DNA of 64,000 nt from Mauremys mutica (lineage: Eukaryota; Chordata; Testudines; Geoemydidae): NCBI RefSeq assembly GCF_020497125.1, contig NC_059087.1, positions 16,711,925-16,775,924 of the forward strand, written 5' to 3'. Shown piece by piece: positions 13,074 to 23,985 of this stretch (its first letter is position 1; every line of letters starts with the position of its first letter). A program made the position numbers and the translations under genes. Under the pieces are notes generated by a model that ran no database searches, was not told where the DNA came from, and saw nothing but the letters and a program-made list of their open reading frames with translations.

Positions 13074-14110
13074 GTTAATATTAATGTCTACCTGGACACG
13101 AAAACTATTCACTAGTTAAAATATAAGCCCAAATTGCAATAACAGGTATTATCCGGAATGTCAGAATATAGCTGTAAATAAAGTAAACTGAACAAGGGCA
13201 CCTTAACCAGCTTGTTTCAAAGAAGGTTACAGATCGTGTGAGGATTAAATGAAATATTTTTTTCCCCTGTGGAGTCTAAAAAGAGAATTCAAAAGCTTTG
13301 CTCCTGTTCATCTGCACAAAGTCCATTTGAAAGTAGTCTCTCCTTCAGGACTCGAGAGAAGGCATGTCACCACCTAGGATGCTAGCCAACATACCATGGG
13401 GATGAAATGTAATTTCCTAAATAAAATGCTATAAATAAAATGCACGGTAGTTTCCTAGTGATGACGCTGCTCACAGGTACAGGATATTTAAGTCTTAACA
13501 GAATTAAACTCAACAGCTGCCTGGGAACAGTTTCATCCCCATCATTTTATTTCCATATGAAGTGAAAAGAGAGAGACTTACCCACAACCATTCCGTAACA
13601 GGATCAGTTAGCGTTGCAATTGATTCTACACAGGGCACAATACTTCACTGCTATTTTTTTAAACATTTCATTATTGAAATAAGCGTAGAAGGAATATCAC
13701 AGATTCCTCTTACATCTAGTAGGACTTGCCTTTGTAAGCATAGGCCCCGATTCTGCTTTAGGCTCTGTACTCTTATGCCTGTGCACAGCCCACTGGCTTG
13801 AGGGAGTACAATGAAAGGAACAGCTATACCATTGGACCTAGCCAAGGATTGCAAGTGTTTTGGAAAAGTCTTATTTCTCAAGCTGTAAACCAGTGTTTCA
13901 TTGTCCATGTATTGCGACACTTCTGAAATTCATTCATCCATCAGGAATATCTCTCTTGATTTCTGTTGCTATGTGAGGCACACAAATTGAACAAGGGAAA
14001 ACGTAACAGAAATGTCTGCTTGGGAGGCAGAAGAATCATCTTCAGGTAGCTTTCCTCAAGAGAACCGTCCTTTTGTAGAGAATTTTCATTCTGTTCAACA
14101 GTGGACTATA

Positions 14111-15004
14111 CAAGGTTGCTAACTTTGATTTGCAGAAAACGGAACACCCTTGCCCTGCCCTGCCTCGCCCCCGCTCACTCCATCTCCTCTCCCTTTGTTG
14201 CTCGCTCACTCACTCATTTTCAGTGGGCTGGGGCAAGGGGTTGGAGTGCTGAAGGGGATGAGGGGCTCTGGCTGGGGGTGTGGGCTCTGGGGTGGGTCTG
14301 GGGATGAGGGATTTGGAGTGCAGGAGGGGGTTGGGGGAGGGGGTTGGAGTCCAGGCTCTGGGGGAGGGTCAGAAATGAGGGGTTTGGAATGTGGGAGGGG
14401 GCTTTGCGCTGGGGCAAGGGGTTGGGGGATGTGTGGGGGTGCGGGCTCTGGTATGGGGCCAGGGATGAGGAGTTTGGGGTGCAGGAGTGGGCGTCAGGCT
14501 GTTACATGGGGTTGGGGTGTTGGGAGGGGGTGCAGGCTCTGGGAGGGAGTATGGGTGCAGGAGAGGGCTCAGGGTTGGGGTAGGGGATTGGGGTGCGGGA
14601 GAGGGTGCAGGGTGTGGGCTCTGGGTCCCACTTACCTCAGGAGTCTCCTGAAGCCACCAGTATGTCCCTGTGGCTCCTAGGTGGAGGCACAGCCAGGTGG
14701 GTCCGTATGCCGTTGCTGCCCCCGCCATTCCCCATTGGCTCTTGTTCCCAGCCAGTGGGAGCTAGCGCTCGGGGTGGGGGCAGCACACGGAGCCCCTGCG
14801 GCTGCGCCTATGCCAAAGAGCTGCAGAGAAATGCCAGCCGCTTCTGGGAGCTGCATGGAGCCAGGGCAGACAGGGAGTCTGCCGTAGTCCTGCTGCACTG
14901 CTGACCAGGCTTTGAATGGCCTTATCAGTGGTACTGACCGGAGCGGCTAGGGTCCCTTTCTGACTGGGTATTCCAGTCAAAAACCAGATGCCTGGCAGCC
15001 CTAG
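14111..15004 (+). mobile_element. non-autonomous hAT-like element, GC-rich interior (copy A, + orientation)
   Basis: The left end reads CAAGGTTGCTAACTTTGATT and the right end CCTGGCAGCCCTAG. The right end in reverse complement equals the left end of the inverted copy at 34106. The left part (GGAACACCCTTGCCCTGCC) also matches the reverse complement of that copy's other end. The interior at 14220-14620 is a degenerate G-rich minisatellite (GGGGATGAGGGRTTTGGRRTG units). On the minus strand 14590-14830 matches the interiors of 26588-27244 and 34106-35154 and contains a GTAAGT donor-like site (14630-14635). The target duplication is not clear. The glycine/tryptophan-rich frames inside are products of the repeat. 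Confidence 0.75.
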
Positions 15005-15696
15005 TTGGCTATGTTGTGTATATACTACAACTTTTAACTGAGATTGTAACCAGTTAGGCCTTATCTATACTGTAGGATATTCAGCAGGGAAAAATTCCCA
15101 CTACTGCTACCACCAGTTCAGTTGTGCGATTCTTTGGCTAACCATATTTCCTTACTTATCACTTTTGACCAAGTCAGATATGTGTTAGCGTACTGAGTAA
15201 CTAGAAGGTCTTGATAAATTATTTATAGCCTTGTTGTACACTGCTACTGAGGTCTGAAGAGTGTATTTTTATCAGTTGGAAATAAGTTTTTAATACTAAA
15301 TAAGATTAAATGCTCTGAAAGAAATGGTCCTGTTTACTGTGGAGCATGGTGGGGTTTTTTTGTTTTGTTTTTGGTGTGTGTTATGCACAGATACTCCACT
15401 CGTCCTAGATTGGGCATAGCAGAGAAAGTGCAAATCAAGTATAAATATGAAGAAATAGTCTCCGGTAAATGGACAATAAATGCGGAGTCCTTGATGTCCA
15501 CTTCAAATGATCTCCATTTAGGTTATTCAGTCAGGCCAGCCTACCCTCAGCTAGTTATTCTTGGGTCAGTAAAGCCTTCCCTTCTGAATCTATATTTCCA
15601 GGCATCTGACATTGTACATTGTTTAAAAACAAACACACCCACCCTTCTAGGTAGTGACAGTATAAATGACAAACATGTTCCATTTTTATTTCCTAG

Positions 15697-15855
15697 GAGC
15701 AAAGCCCCAGCAACCAGACATCAATAACAATGATGCAAGAGCCTCAGGAGATGGTAGAGGAGACTGTTACTGTTGAGGAAGACCCGGGTACCCCTACGTC
15801 CCATGTGTCTATTGTGACTTCAGAAGATGGAACCACAAGGAGAACTGAGACTAAG
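15697..15855 (+). CDS. ARVCF: ARVCF internal exon (53 codons, phase 0-0)
   Basis: ARVCF is a p120-catenin-family armadillo protein. It binds the juxtamembrane part of cadherin tails, stabilises adherens junctions, and can enter the nucleus. This exon encodes EQSPSNQ at its start and ends TTRRTETK. In between lies the acidic EETVTVEEDPGTPTSHVSIV block, which I recall as essentially identical in human ARVCF and as distinguishing it from CTNND1 (EDPEGAMSVVSVETS). The acceptor is a pyrimidine run ending TTTCCTAG; the donor is AAG|GTAGGA. It is 159 bases, a multiple of three, with no stop in frame. It belongs to the N-terminal regulatory region between the coiled coil and the armadillo domain. The upstream coding exon was not found in the window. 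Confidence 0.96.
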
Positions 15856-16169
15856 GTAGGAATTTCTGGACCGTGCTGAGTATGATTTAGGGGCATTAGA
15901 AGGGTTATTTCAAAGGTAAGGTTTGCTCTCCTTTTTCATAAGAGGCCCATTAGGGAGAAATGGTAAAATTTCAGCTTCACACAGGAATTAAAAAAAAAAA
16001 AAATTAGTGGCATGTAGAATAGAGCAGTACGATAATCATGCCTCTGTTTCTCTCAAACTATATACAATCCTTAGTAATGGTGTGAGTCTGCCTATTGCTT
16101 TGTTCCTCAGAAAATAGTTTTCCAGTTTCCACAGATTTTATTTTAAATATCACCACGAGTGCACATGAG

Positions 16170-16914
16170 TAAGGCTATGTTTTAGTCACGGGTAGTTTTA
16201 GTAAAGGTCATGGACAGGTCATGAGCAGTAAGCAAAAATTCACGGCCCATGACCTGTCCATGACTTAGAGGGATGGCTTGGGGATGGGGGCCCTGGGAGC
16301 AGGGGCGGCTCTAGGCATTTTGCCGCTCCAAGCACGGCAGAGCCCCCCCAGTGGCTTGCCACCCCAAGCACGTGCTGGTGCCTGGAGCTGCCTCTGCCTG
16401 GGGGTGCTGTAGATGCTGGGTGGATACAGAGGACAGAGTGAGTGATGGAGAGGGGGCGCGGCCCGGGGGTGGCTGGGGCAGGCCCTACCCAGCTCCTGGG
16501 AAGCAGTGACCTTAGCTCCACGTGCTGCGTCTGCTCCACCTGAAGTCCTGTTTCTGCAGCTCCCAATGGTTGGGAACCATGGCCAGTGGGGGCAGTGGCT
16601 ATGGGCGGAGGCAGCACAAGGAGCTTGGAGCTGAGGGATGGGAGTTCCTGTCTCCTTTGCAGGAAGCCTCCCCCAGGTAAGCACCGCCCTGCACCCCAAT
16701 CCCCAGCCCTGATCACCCCCCTCCCCCCCCACAAACTCCTGCTGCTGGGGGGTCCAGAGACTGCCCCAGCAGCAGCCAGTGCGACTGGCTCAGGGGCTGC
16801 CCAAGCTGCTTAGGTGGCTCCCGGGCCAGCTGCTCCAGAAGTCACGGAGCGGAGGTCATGGAAAGTCATGGAATCTGTGACTTCCATGACCTCTGTGACA
16901 AACACGGGGCCTTA
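16170..16914 (+). mobile_element. hAT-like non-autonomous element hosting a nested insertion
   Basis: The left end AAGGCTATGTTTTAGTCAC and the right end GTGACAAACACGGGGCCTT are imperfect inverted repeats. Close to the left end is a perfect 17-bp inverted repeat (16207-16223 with 16248-16264), built from GTCATGGACAGGTCATG. A second small element (16300-16400) is inserted in the left half. The interior has a CAGGTAAGC donor-like site (16677-16682) followed by C-rich text (CACCCCAATCCCCAGCCC) like that of the other GC-rich elements here. This is a known style of turtle repeat; the superfamily is inferred from the ends. Confidence 0.7.
16300..16400. mobile_element. small MITE nested in the 16170-16914 element
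   Basis: The left end CAGGGGCGGCTCTAGGCA and the right end TGCCTGGAGCTGCCTCTGCCTG are inverted repeats of each other with a few mismatches, around a short interior (TTTTGCCGCTCCAAGCACGGC). Its position wholly inside another element dates it as the younger insertion. No clean target duplication was found. Confidence 0.65.
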
Positions 16915-17660
16915 CATATGATTGATTCAGTATTGTTTCTGTCAGTCTACCTACATGGTACTATCAGGTTCATTATGGATATAATGTTACTACTGGCCTT
17001 CCTTCCCTTCACTCACTCTGCTCTTGTTTACTCCCCTCACGTTGTCTTGTGTTAGGTTAGTTTCCGTTTTCCATGGGACAAGTATTGTGTGTTTGGCGCT
17101 CCCTGGCAAGCTTTGCAGAGCTCTTAGAAGAGCTTTGTAGCTACAGTTCTGGACCTCAGCAGTTACGCTGACATCTTTACTAGGGTTTGGTCCAGTGAAG
17201 GGTCAAAGGTGTTTCTATTTTTAAAACTATTAAGGAGCATTCGTTAAAATGAGATTGTCCAGCTGTTTTCCCCCCTTAGATTGGACATAAATGGACAGCC
17301 AAAAAAAGTTGTACAGAAGTCACCATGTTGGTGTTTGTGTTTACTGGCATTCCAGAATTGCAGTCGCTTAAGACATCAGTTCAGTGTGTCAGATCTCAAG
17401 CTAAAGGGGCACAATTCCCCTGAAGTCAACAGAGCTGCACACGTTTACACTGTTTGAGGATCTTTGTGTGTATGTTCTTTTGACCGTTCTAAATGCCTCT
17501 TTAGATGGTCCAAAAAACCTGCCCTTTCCTAGTAAGTTTGTATATAGGATTTAAAAACCACCTCAGCCTCCTCCCATTTTATTTGAGGGATTTATAGTTC
17601 AGTATTTTAAGATTTAAAAACAGTGTGTTACATCTTTAAATTATAGGGACTAAGTATATT

Positions 17661-17735
17661 TATACCTTTTTCTAAAGGTATAAATAAGTATACAGGGAGG
17701 AAGTAAAGTATAAAAAAGTATACAGGGAGGAAGTA
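17661..17735. repeat. palindrome followed by 30-bp tandem duplication
   Basis: TATACCTTT and AAAGGTATA form a 9-bp stem with a 4-base loop (17661-17682). Immediately after, a 30-base unit beginning AAGTATACAGGGAGGAAGTA (17686-17715) is followed by a second, partial copy (17716-17735). The copies are identical over 20 bases, so the duplication is recent or conserved. No function is evident. Confidence 0.7.
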
Positions 17736-18244
17736 ATAAATTTAGATGCTGATGAAATGGAGCAACTTTTTTAATAAACTAATTATAATGCATAGCCTTA
17801 TGAGACTCTAACCTAAGCCTTGCAAAGGGATACAATGGTAGATGTGACCTAAAGGGTAATGGAGTCTGTAAAAATAGCAGAGGCCTCCTTTCCATACAAT
17901 GGCTGTTAGATTAGGGTACCACATGGATGATATCGTTTGTCCAAAATAGTCATACTGCTGATAAGCAACATGTTCGTTCTCATAGCATGAAGAGAGTAAT
18001 CTTATCTTACATGATATACCTGCTATTTCACCCTTTCCCACATACCTTAAACAAATACTGTACCTGTTCTCCCTCACTCACACTCACATGTGTGTTTTTT
18101 CCCATGCACTGAAGAAAATCCTATAGAGAAAAAGATGTTTAAATTAACATGTGATATCAAAGAATAAACCTATTTCAGGTACATCCCAAGCATTGAAAAA
18201 TTGAGTAGAAAATTGACATGGTTTAAGAGTTGGGAACATAGTCC

Positions 18245-18713
18245 AGTGGCGGATTAGTCACTGGGCCCCGGCCAATTGTGGGGGACCCGGAAAAATGGGC
18301 ATCCCCGTGCTCTGACCTGCTTCACCTACACAGCACTTCTTCTGCCAGGGAGCGGGATTGGGGCGTGGGATCTTATCCCACTCCACCTGCCCACCCAGCG
18401 CTCCTGCCAGGGAGTGGGAGAAGCTCCCGCGCTCTGATCCTTGCACCCCCCCCGCCCCTCCACAGGAGCTCCAGGCGGGTGGTGCAGGGCAGGCCCCCGC
18501 ACTCTGACCCTGCTCCCCCCCAGCAAGAGTACCAGGCGGGCAGGGGAAACCCCTGTGCCCCAACCCCGCTCCATCTCTCAGGAGTGCCGGGTGAGTGGAG
18601 CGGGGCAAGCCAGAGGAGTGCCAGGGAAGTGGGGGAGACTGCAGGTGGAAGGGGTGGGGAGGGACCCCCACTTGCTCTGGCCCAGGGCCCGACAAAACCC
18701 TAATCTGCCTCTG
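18245..18713. mobile_element. hAT-like non-autonomous element with CAGTGGCGGATTAG ends
   Basis: The left end CAGTGGCGGATTAG matches the reverse complement of the right end CTAATCTGCCTCTG. The flanks CATAGTCC (18237-18244) and CATGGTCT (18714-18721) are a plausible 8-bp target duplication with two transitions, as expected for hAT elements. The interior is GC-rich with repeated CCAGGGAGYGGG and CTCTGACCC units. The long overlapping open frames inside (up to 152 codons) are compositional and are not annotated. Confidence 0.75.
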
Positions 18714-19119
18714 CATGGTCTTTTCATTTATGTCACTGTTAAATCCACTTCAGTCTATGTACTAAACCCAAGGAAATTTAGGAACGTAGAAGAGCCATTT
18801 TACTAAAGGAATAGTTCTGTTAAAGTCCAGTTTTGATTCAAGAAGTGATGTTGAAATGTCCAAAATGCAGGTTGGCCAAACCACTTGTAATTTGGTCAGA
18901 AAAGGCGATGTAGTTTTAAAGGGGATCACCGCTATCTTTGAAAGTATATACTTTTTAATTCTATATTTTAATATGGCTTAGATTTTAACAGACACTTAGA
19001 AATCCAGCTGGTCTTCAGCTTATAGTTGGCTTGGCAGCAAATGCAAAAATGGAGACAGTTACAGTTCATTTGCTAGTGCTTTTCTCTGGAAGTTGATTGG
19101 CATTAGTCTAGTTAGGTGT

Positions 19120-19290
19120 TTTTATAGCTCCCGTCATTGCAGTATCTGAGCATCTCTCAAAGAAATTTGTTTCATGGTTACCTCTGTGAGGTATGGAATT
19201 ACTGTCCCCATTGCACAGATGAGGAGGTGGAGGCACAGTCACACAGGAAGTGTGTGGCGGACTCCAGATCTCCTGACTCGCTCCCAGTCT
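19120..19290 (-). mobile_element. MIR-like SINE fragment (antisense)
   Basis: On the + strand the order is TCATTGCAGTATCTGAGCATC, CCTCTGTGAGGTATGGAATT, CCCCATTGCACAGATGAGGA and GAGGCACAGTCACACAGGAAG. This is the reverse complement of a MIR/CORE-SINE body. The ends are not resolved. It is followed at once by a second MIR-like piece in the opposite orientation. Confidence 0.55.
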
Positions 19291-19314
19291 TGTACCATAA
19301 AACTGTCCTTTGTT

Positions 19315-19510
19315 CCAGAGGTTTAGATACTAGCTTGGGACTCCAGAGACCCAGGTTCGATTCCCTGCTCTACTGCAGGCCTCCTGTGTGACTTGTGATA
19401 AGTCAGTCTGTTTCTCTCTGCCTCAGTTGGAAATAATGGGACTTCCTTATCTCATATGGTGAAGATAAATACATTAAAGACTGTGAAGGGCTTAGATACT
19501 ACAGCAGTGG
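19315..19510 (+). mobile_element. MIR-like SINE fragment (sense)
   Basis: A tRNA-like head (TAGATACTAGCTTGGGACTC, box-B-like GGTTCGATTCCC) leads into CTGCTCTACTGCAGGCCTCC, GTGTGACTTGTGATAAGTCA, a CCTCAGTTGGAAATAATGGG block and a GTGAAGGGCTTAGATACT tail. This is the MIR sense order. It is diverged, with approximate ends. Confidence 0.6.
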
Positions 19511-19599
19511 GCACTATGGTAGTACCACCTGCCAGCTCACCTGTCTTCAAGATGCCCTTTATGGTCACCTGTGACAGTGGAATCTGTTTGGCGCAACAA

Positions 19600-19890
19600 G
19601 TGGTCAGCGATGACTGTTAATCACTCTCTTGTCACTGACCCAACCATCTGTCCACCGGGGTTTGACCTGCTAAGGCACCTGTGATCATCTCTGAACTGGT
19701 TTCGAACAGGACAGGGCAACTGTGTGGCCAGTCTCTTTAAACGGGGGTTTTCTAATGACCCATGATGCAGCTGCAGTCAATGCAGACTATGTCACATATC
19801 CTTGATGAGTGCCAACATGTTTTGATGGCAGGCTGCCGGTTCTCCACCTGGCTGATGACACCCTCAAATGGCTGGGCACATTGTGTGTAC
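19600..19890 (+). pseudogene. dead LINE fragment, C-terminal reverse-transcriptase region
   Basis: Translation of the + strand in shifting frames gives FRTGQGNC near 19700 and then, in another frame, HLADDTLKWLG near 19840. This is the order seen at the C-terminus of many non-LTR retrotransposon proteins (RTGQG, then a CxC knuckle, then LHxADDxAxxWL). The frame is broken by several stops and at least one shift, so the piece is inactive. The LINE clade is not certain. It carries no 5' part. Confidence 0.6.
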
Positions 19891-21247
19891 ACTGAGTACT
19901 ACAGTAATAAAATAATAATGAAAAGCTGACATAGATTCACCCAGAGCTGCTTTCACACATCCTGGCCCAGGACTCCAAGCAGCGGAAAATCAGGCTGGAG
20001 GGAGTGGTTGCAGCAGTGCAAGGAATCGTTACCCTTCCCCTATGTTTGGGAGCTCCCAGATGGCCAGTGCAACTCCTCAAGTGAGGGTGGTGTTGGGTGG
20101 GGAGAGGATATGACAGTGTATGGATATGCTAATTTAGTACATCCCCCTAGAAAACTACCACTAGCAAAATCCCTAAGGAATTGCTGTCACCCCAGTGGCT
20201 TAAAATAGTGACTCTAGCCCTGCTTCAAGTGTGCACTCACTTTTTTGCACCCCTTTTAAAAGAACTGTATTTCATACACTAGAATTAGGACTGTCTTCAG
20301 ACACATAAATGTTAAATCTATTTTATGTAATGTTTAATGCATTACTTTAATAAAAGTGGTATTAAAAATTGACATGGTTCCTGTTTTATGTCTATATATA
20401 CATGCTCCATATCCCACTCCCCACACCTCTGTCTGTCAGCCAGCAGCTCATTATCTTGCCTTGCAGCTCCCCCCAAATGCAATGCAAAATGGGCTCTAGC
20501 CCAATTTAACCCTTCCCTCATCTGCGACTTTACTCCTACCATGCACTGGTACAGATAGTGTTCCACTTCCCACCTCATGCATTACAAATCTACTTTCCTC
20601 CCATGTTCCAGTCAATTTCCCTCCAGATTTCCAGGCAAACCATCAGTCTCTAGTTCAGTTCTGCCCCATTTCCCTCCCCCCTCCCCCCCCCAGTGTAGGT
20701 CTCCAACTGGAGGCTCTGATGCCTTCCTCCATTAGACAGGAGCTTCAGGGTATGTCTACAGTAGGCTTTTTACCTGGAGTTAATTGATTGCCAGTGAGCT
20801 TGCGGTAGTTAACATGTTAGTGTTTTTTCCGAACTACAACCCTTTGTTCTTTGCCTTAGGCTGAGCCCTCAGACCTGAGGCAAGGCTTCCTTTCACCCTC
20901 ACAACAGGGAATGTTCTTCTGGGAAGTGCCAAGCCAGCCACTTCCCCCCAACTGGACTTTCCTTCAAGGGAGCAGCCGTTCCAGGTTGACTAAGACACTG
21001 CATTCAGCATAATAAAGACCAGAGAACCCAATGATCTGCTCCTCCACCAGCCAAATTCATTTGAGGAGCTTTCCAGGGTCCCACTTCCTACCATGGGATA
21101 CCTCTTCAAAGACTGCTTCGGCTGTGTTTCTGTGACTGGCATGACTAACTCACGCTGGTATTACTTGATTTGATGTGCTATTTAGAACATGCTTTTGGGT
21201 TCCACAGATTGAGAGTGCATTTTAACTTTTAGATTTTGGATTCCTTT

Positions 21248-21587
21248 TCATAGAAGATTAGGGGTTGGAAGAGACCTCAGGAAGTCATCTAGTCCAACCC
21301 CCTGCTCAAAGCAGGAACGACTCCAACTAAATCATCCCAGCCAGGGCATTGTCAAGCCAGGTCTTAAAAACCTCTAAGGATGGAGACTCCACCACCTCCC
21401 TAGGTAACCCATTCCAGTGCTTCACCACCCTCTTAGTGAAATAGTGTTTCCTAATATCCAACCTAGACCTCCCCCACTGCAACTTGAGACCATTGTTTCT
21501 TGTTCTGTCATCTACCACCACTGAGAACAGCCGAGCTCCATCCTCTTTGGAATCCCCCTTCCAGTAGTTGAAGGCTTTATTCACTTT
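21248..21587 (-). mobile_element. CR1 LINE, truncated 3' end with open C-terminal ORF2
   Basis: On the minus strand an 85-codon open frame (21327-21584) contains [20 protein letters not shown] and [20 protein letters not shown], the conserved C-terminal tail of CR1 ORF2. After the stop comes the CR1 3' UTR, ending in the TTCTATGA motif characteristic of CR1 (+ strand TCATAGAA at 21248). The 5' end is truncated, as is usual for CR1. The short reading frame remains open, so the copy is fairly young or conserved by chance. It cannot move on its own. Confidence 0.9.
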
Positions 21588-22417
21588 AATTTTGCATTTG
21601 AGACTTTGGAGCTAGAATTGAAATGTAGTGGCTCCTGCACAATGCTGTTCCCTTGTGCTTTCTTTTATACCTGTTGTTTCAGAGACATAATATGCTGCTG
21701 TCTTTTTCAAAGTATAATTAAAGTAAACAGTCTCAACTCAGAGGCACTGAAATTTGACACTGTGCTTTCCCTTTCTTCTTCCTCTTCTTCTTCTCTTTAA
21801 AACCTCCTATTGCAGTGAGTTGTGTTAAGAAGAAGGGTTAATAGAACTCAATAATTGCCTTCTTTTAAATGGAGAAAACCTCCCTTCATTCCGCATTTTG
21901 AAATGTACTTTCTGTGATTGATCTCCAAACTCTCTCATTGTTTAATGTACGTACCTTGCTGCCTTGGTCTTTGCATCTCATTCACGGCACAAAGGATGTA
22001 TCTGATATACGCCATCTCAACTTTACAGTCTCTCCTGGAAGGCAAATATCTAGCATGTTAAAACAGTGAAGGTCACCTTGGGGAGGAAGCTGCCACATTT
22101 AGTTTCTAGCATAGGAACACCGCAGCAGATTAAATGAAGCCTGTTCTTAAGTGGTTGAAGAGCACTTAATAAAGTAAGCCAAATTATTTGTGTGTGTCTA
22201 ATAATATATATATGTGTTCTTTTCTCTATTTCTGGATATTTATTCTCATCTGCATTGGAATGCTAAATGTTTTCCAAGAGAGATTTTGATCCTCTTTTTG
22301 CATAAAACAAAGTATCTACGTTTTTAGATAGGCTTCTTTGTTTTATTTTTGTGTTTAAAAATAAAAGCTGTCTGAGAACATGCACACTCTGCCTCATGCT
22401 TTTCAGTGCTCACCAGG

Positions 22418-22655
22418 GGCCTGATCTTGCAAAGTGCTGAATACCTGCTTCTCCCATTGTGGGGATTGAAAGTGCTTGTGATTTAAGCCCTAGATTCCTG
22501 AGGTGCCACTTAGCCCCATAGTGCAGCCATACACTTAAGCAGAGTTTTTTGAAAGGGCTTTAAGGAGAGGTAGGCACTGCAGCTGGAATGAGTTTCAGTG
22601 GGAGTTGAGTACTTCACTCACATAGGCCTCTTTGAAAATGTCAAGTTTAAGTGGA
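22418..22655. repeat. old self-complementary dispersed repeat
   Basis: The stretch opens with CAGGGGCCTGATCTTGCAAAGTGC and later contains CAGTGGGAGTTGAGTAC and CCTCTTTGAAAATGTCAAG. These are motifs of an old, roughly palindromic amniote repeat. Related pieces are at 23700-23820 and 43937-44040. The boundaries are approximate. Confidence 0.45.
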
Positions 22656-23453
22656 AGAGGGGGAAAGTTTGAGCCTTCTTTTTGAAATTCTGCAGGGTCG
22701 GTTCTTACTCAGCATTTAACAAAAAGGTAAAGCCTTGAACCCATTTGGCCTGATAATCTTACAGTCTATAGTTCAAAAATAAGCACTCGGAAATGTCAAA
22801 GTGTTTTTATCCTTGAGTGCTTCCTTCTTTCCTGTTTCTATTTTATGACACGATTTCAGCAAAATCTCTTGTGCCCTGTCAGTTTCTATAAGATATTTAA
22901 TTTATCTGAGCTCTTTTGTTTTTTGTTTGTTTTGTTTTTTAAACCCACAACATGGAATGTAGGAATTAGAGGCACTACTTAATCAAGTGGGGTTCATTTG
23001 TACAAAGGCAAGCCATTTAAACAAAATCCTGATAGGATCTTCCTCTGTATTAATGTTTGCACTTCACACACTTTGAGGAGCTAATATGCACTGTGAGCTT
23101 ATCCATCCAATCACCTCTAATTTGGGGTCATTTACAATAATTGTGGTAGGTTTTTTTTCAGTTTGTTTTCTCATTTGCTGTTCCTGTGACTTCAGGGCAA
23201 GAAAGAAAAGCAAGAAGGAAAGGAAAACATGCAGGTTTTTGAAGTATAAATGGTTCCGTTGGGTTCTGTTGGCAAATGCATTTCCAGAAAGAGAACTGGA
23301 GGAAATATTGCTACACTACATTGGGCTCAAATTAAATATAAAAAATTATCACCTTGTAAATAGTGTCAAGGCTGACAAATACACGATGTAATTGATTTTA
23401 ATAAAAAATATTATCTAGCTGGATTTGAAATACAATTTTCAAAAGTGCACACA

Positions 23454-23670
23454 GGGATGTTTGCATGAATGCTTATCGTATGGCAAGCTCGGATGTTAAT
23501 CTACAGCACTCCAGCATGCTGTGCACTAGCTGTCCACGTGGACAGCATACTAGGGAACTTTAAGTGCACAACAGCAGGGTTCACATGGACAGCTGAGTAT
23601 GTGGCACACTGGAGTGTTGTAGATTTCCATCCCAGTTTGCTTCACACTAACTCATAATTTAGACATGCCC
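23454..23670. mobile_element. MITE with GGGATGTTTGCAT / AGACATGCCC termini
   Basis: The left end GGGATGTTTGC and the right end TAGACATGCCC are imperfect inverted repeats. The interior shows repeated CTACAGCACTCCAGC / ACACTGGAGTGTTGTAG complementary blocks and a GTCCACGTGGAC palindrome. A related element is at 41460-41652, sharing CTAGGGAACT and the same ends. Confidence 0.6.
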
Positions 23671-23699
23671 TAATTTAGGAAGCCTAAAGCTCATATTTG

Positions 23700-23820
23700 A
23701 AAGTGATTCAGGAACTCCTTTTTGTTAATGATTGTTAGACTTCCGAAGTCAATGCTGAGCAGAGCAATACCCAAATACCTTTGAAAATGGGGTTTAGGCA
23801 CTTTTGAAAATTCTACCCCC
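23700..23820. repeat. old palindromic repeat (GATTTTCAAAGG type)
   Basis: AAGTCAATGCTGAGCAG and CTTTGAAAATGGGGTTTAGGCACTTTTGAAAATTCTA match the same dispersed family as 43937-44040. It is an old fragment without target duplication. Confidence 0.45.
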
Positions 23821-23852
23821 GCTTTAATTTAAATCAAACCTAGATTAGATCA

Positions 23853-23985
23853 GGGATTCTCAGCCTGGAGGTTGCGAACAAACTCTAGGGAGCTGAAACT
23901 AGCCTTTCTTTATGGAGAATTGTCCCAAAGTCTTTTTCTGATGTACCGTGGATTCACAGTATGGAAAAGGCTAAAAACTTCTAGA
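23853..23985. mobile_element. degraded short hAT-like MITE
   Basis: The left end CAGGGATTCTCAGCCTGGAGG and the right end GGAAAAGGCTAAAAACTTCTAGA are partial inverted repeats of the CAGGGGTTCTCAACCT type. The divergence is high, so both the ends and the class are tentative. Confidence 0.4.

Larger units (their letters stand above)
1..15696 (+). other. ARVCF: upstream intronic sequence of ARVCF (5' part of window)
   Basis: No coding exon was recognised here. The first visible exon starts in phase 0 at 15697, so this stretch is read as intron. ARVCF normally begins with an exon coding an N-terminal coiled coil; nothing resembling it was found, but an exon under about 60 codons could be missed by eye. 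The stretch holds a purine-rich block (660-1000), a GC-rich dispersed repeat (4272-4866), a MIR-like SINE (7060-7285), MITEs (7350-7628 and 12954-13073), a tRNA-headed SINE (9040-9213) and a large hAT-like element (14111-15004). The rest is AT-rich with no structure that I can name. Confidence 0.7.

Noticed and set aside
14150..14680. 176-codon glycine/tryptophan-rich open frame
   Set aside because: It lies in the G-rich degenerate minisatellite of a hAT-like element; all frames are open there because the sequence lacks T/A-rich stops.
18258..18806. Overlapping open frames of 121-152 codons on both strands
   Set aside because: They sit in the GC-rich interior of the element at 18245-18713 and reflect composition only.
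23086..23391. 101-codon frame with a hydrophobic stretch and a basic run
   Set aside because: No family resemblance, intronic base composition, no promoter or splice support; a frame of this length is expected by chance here.
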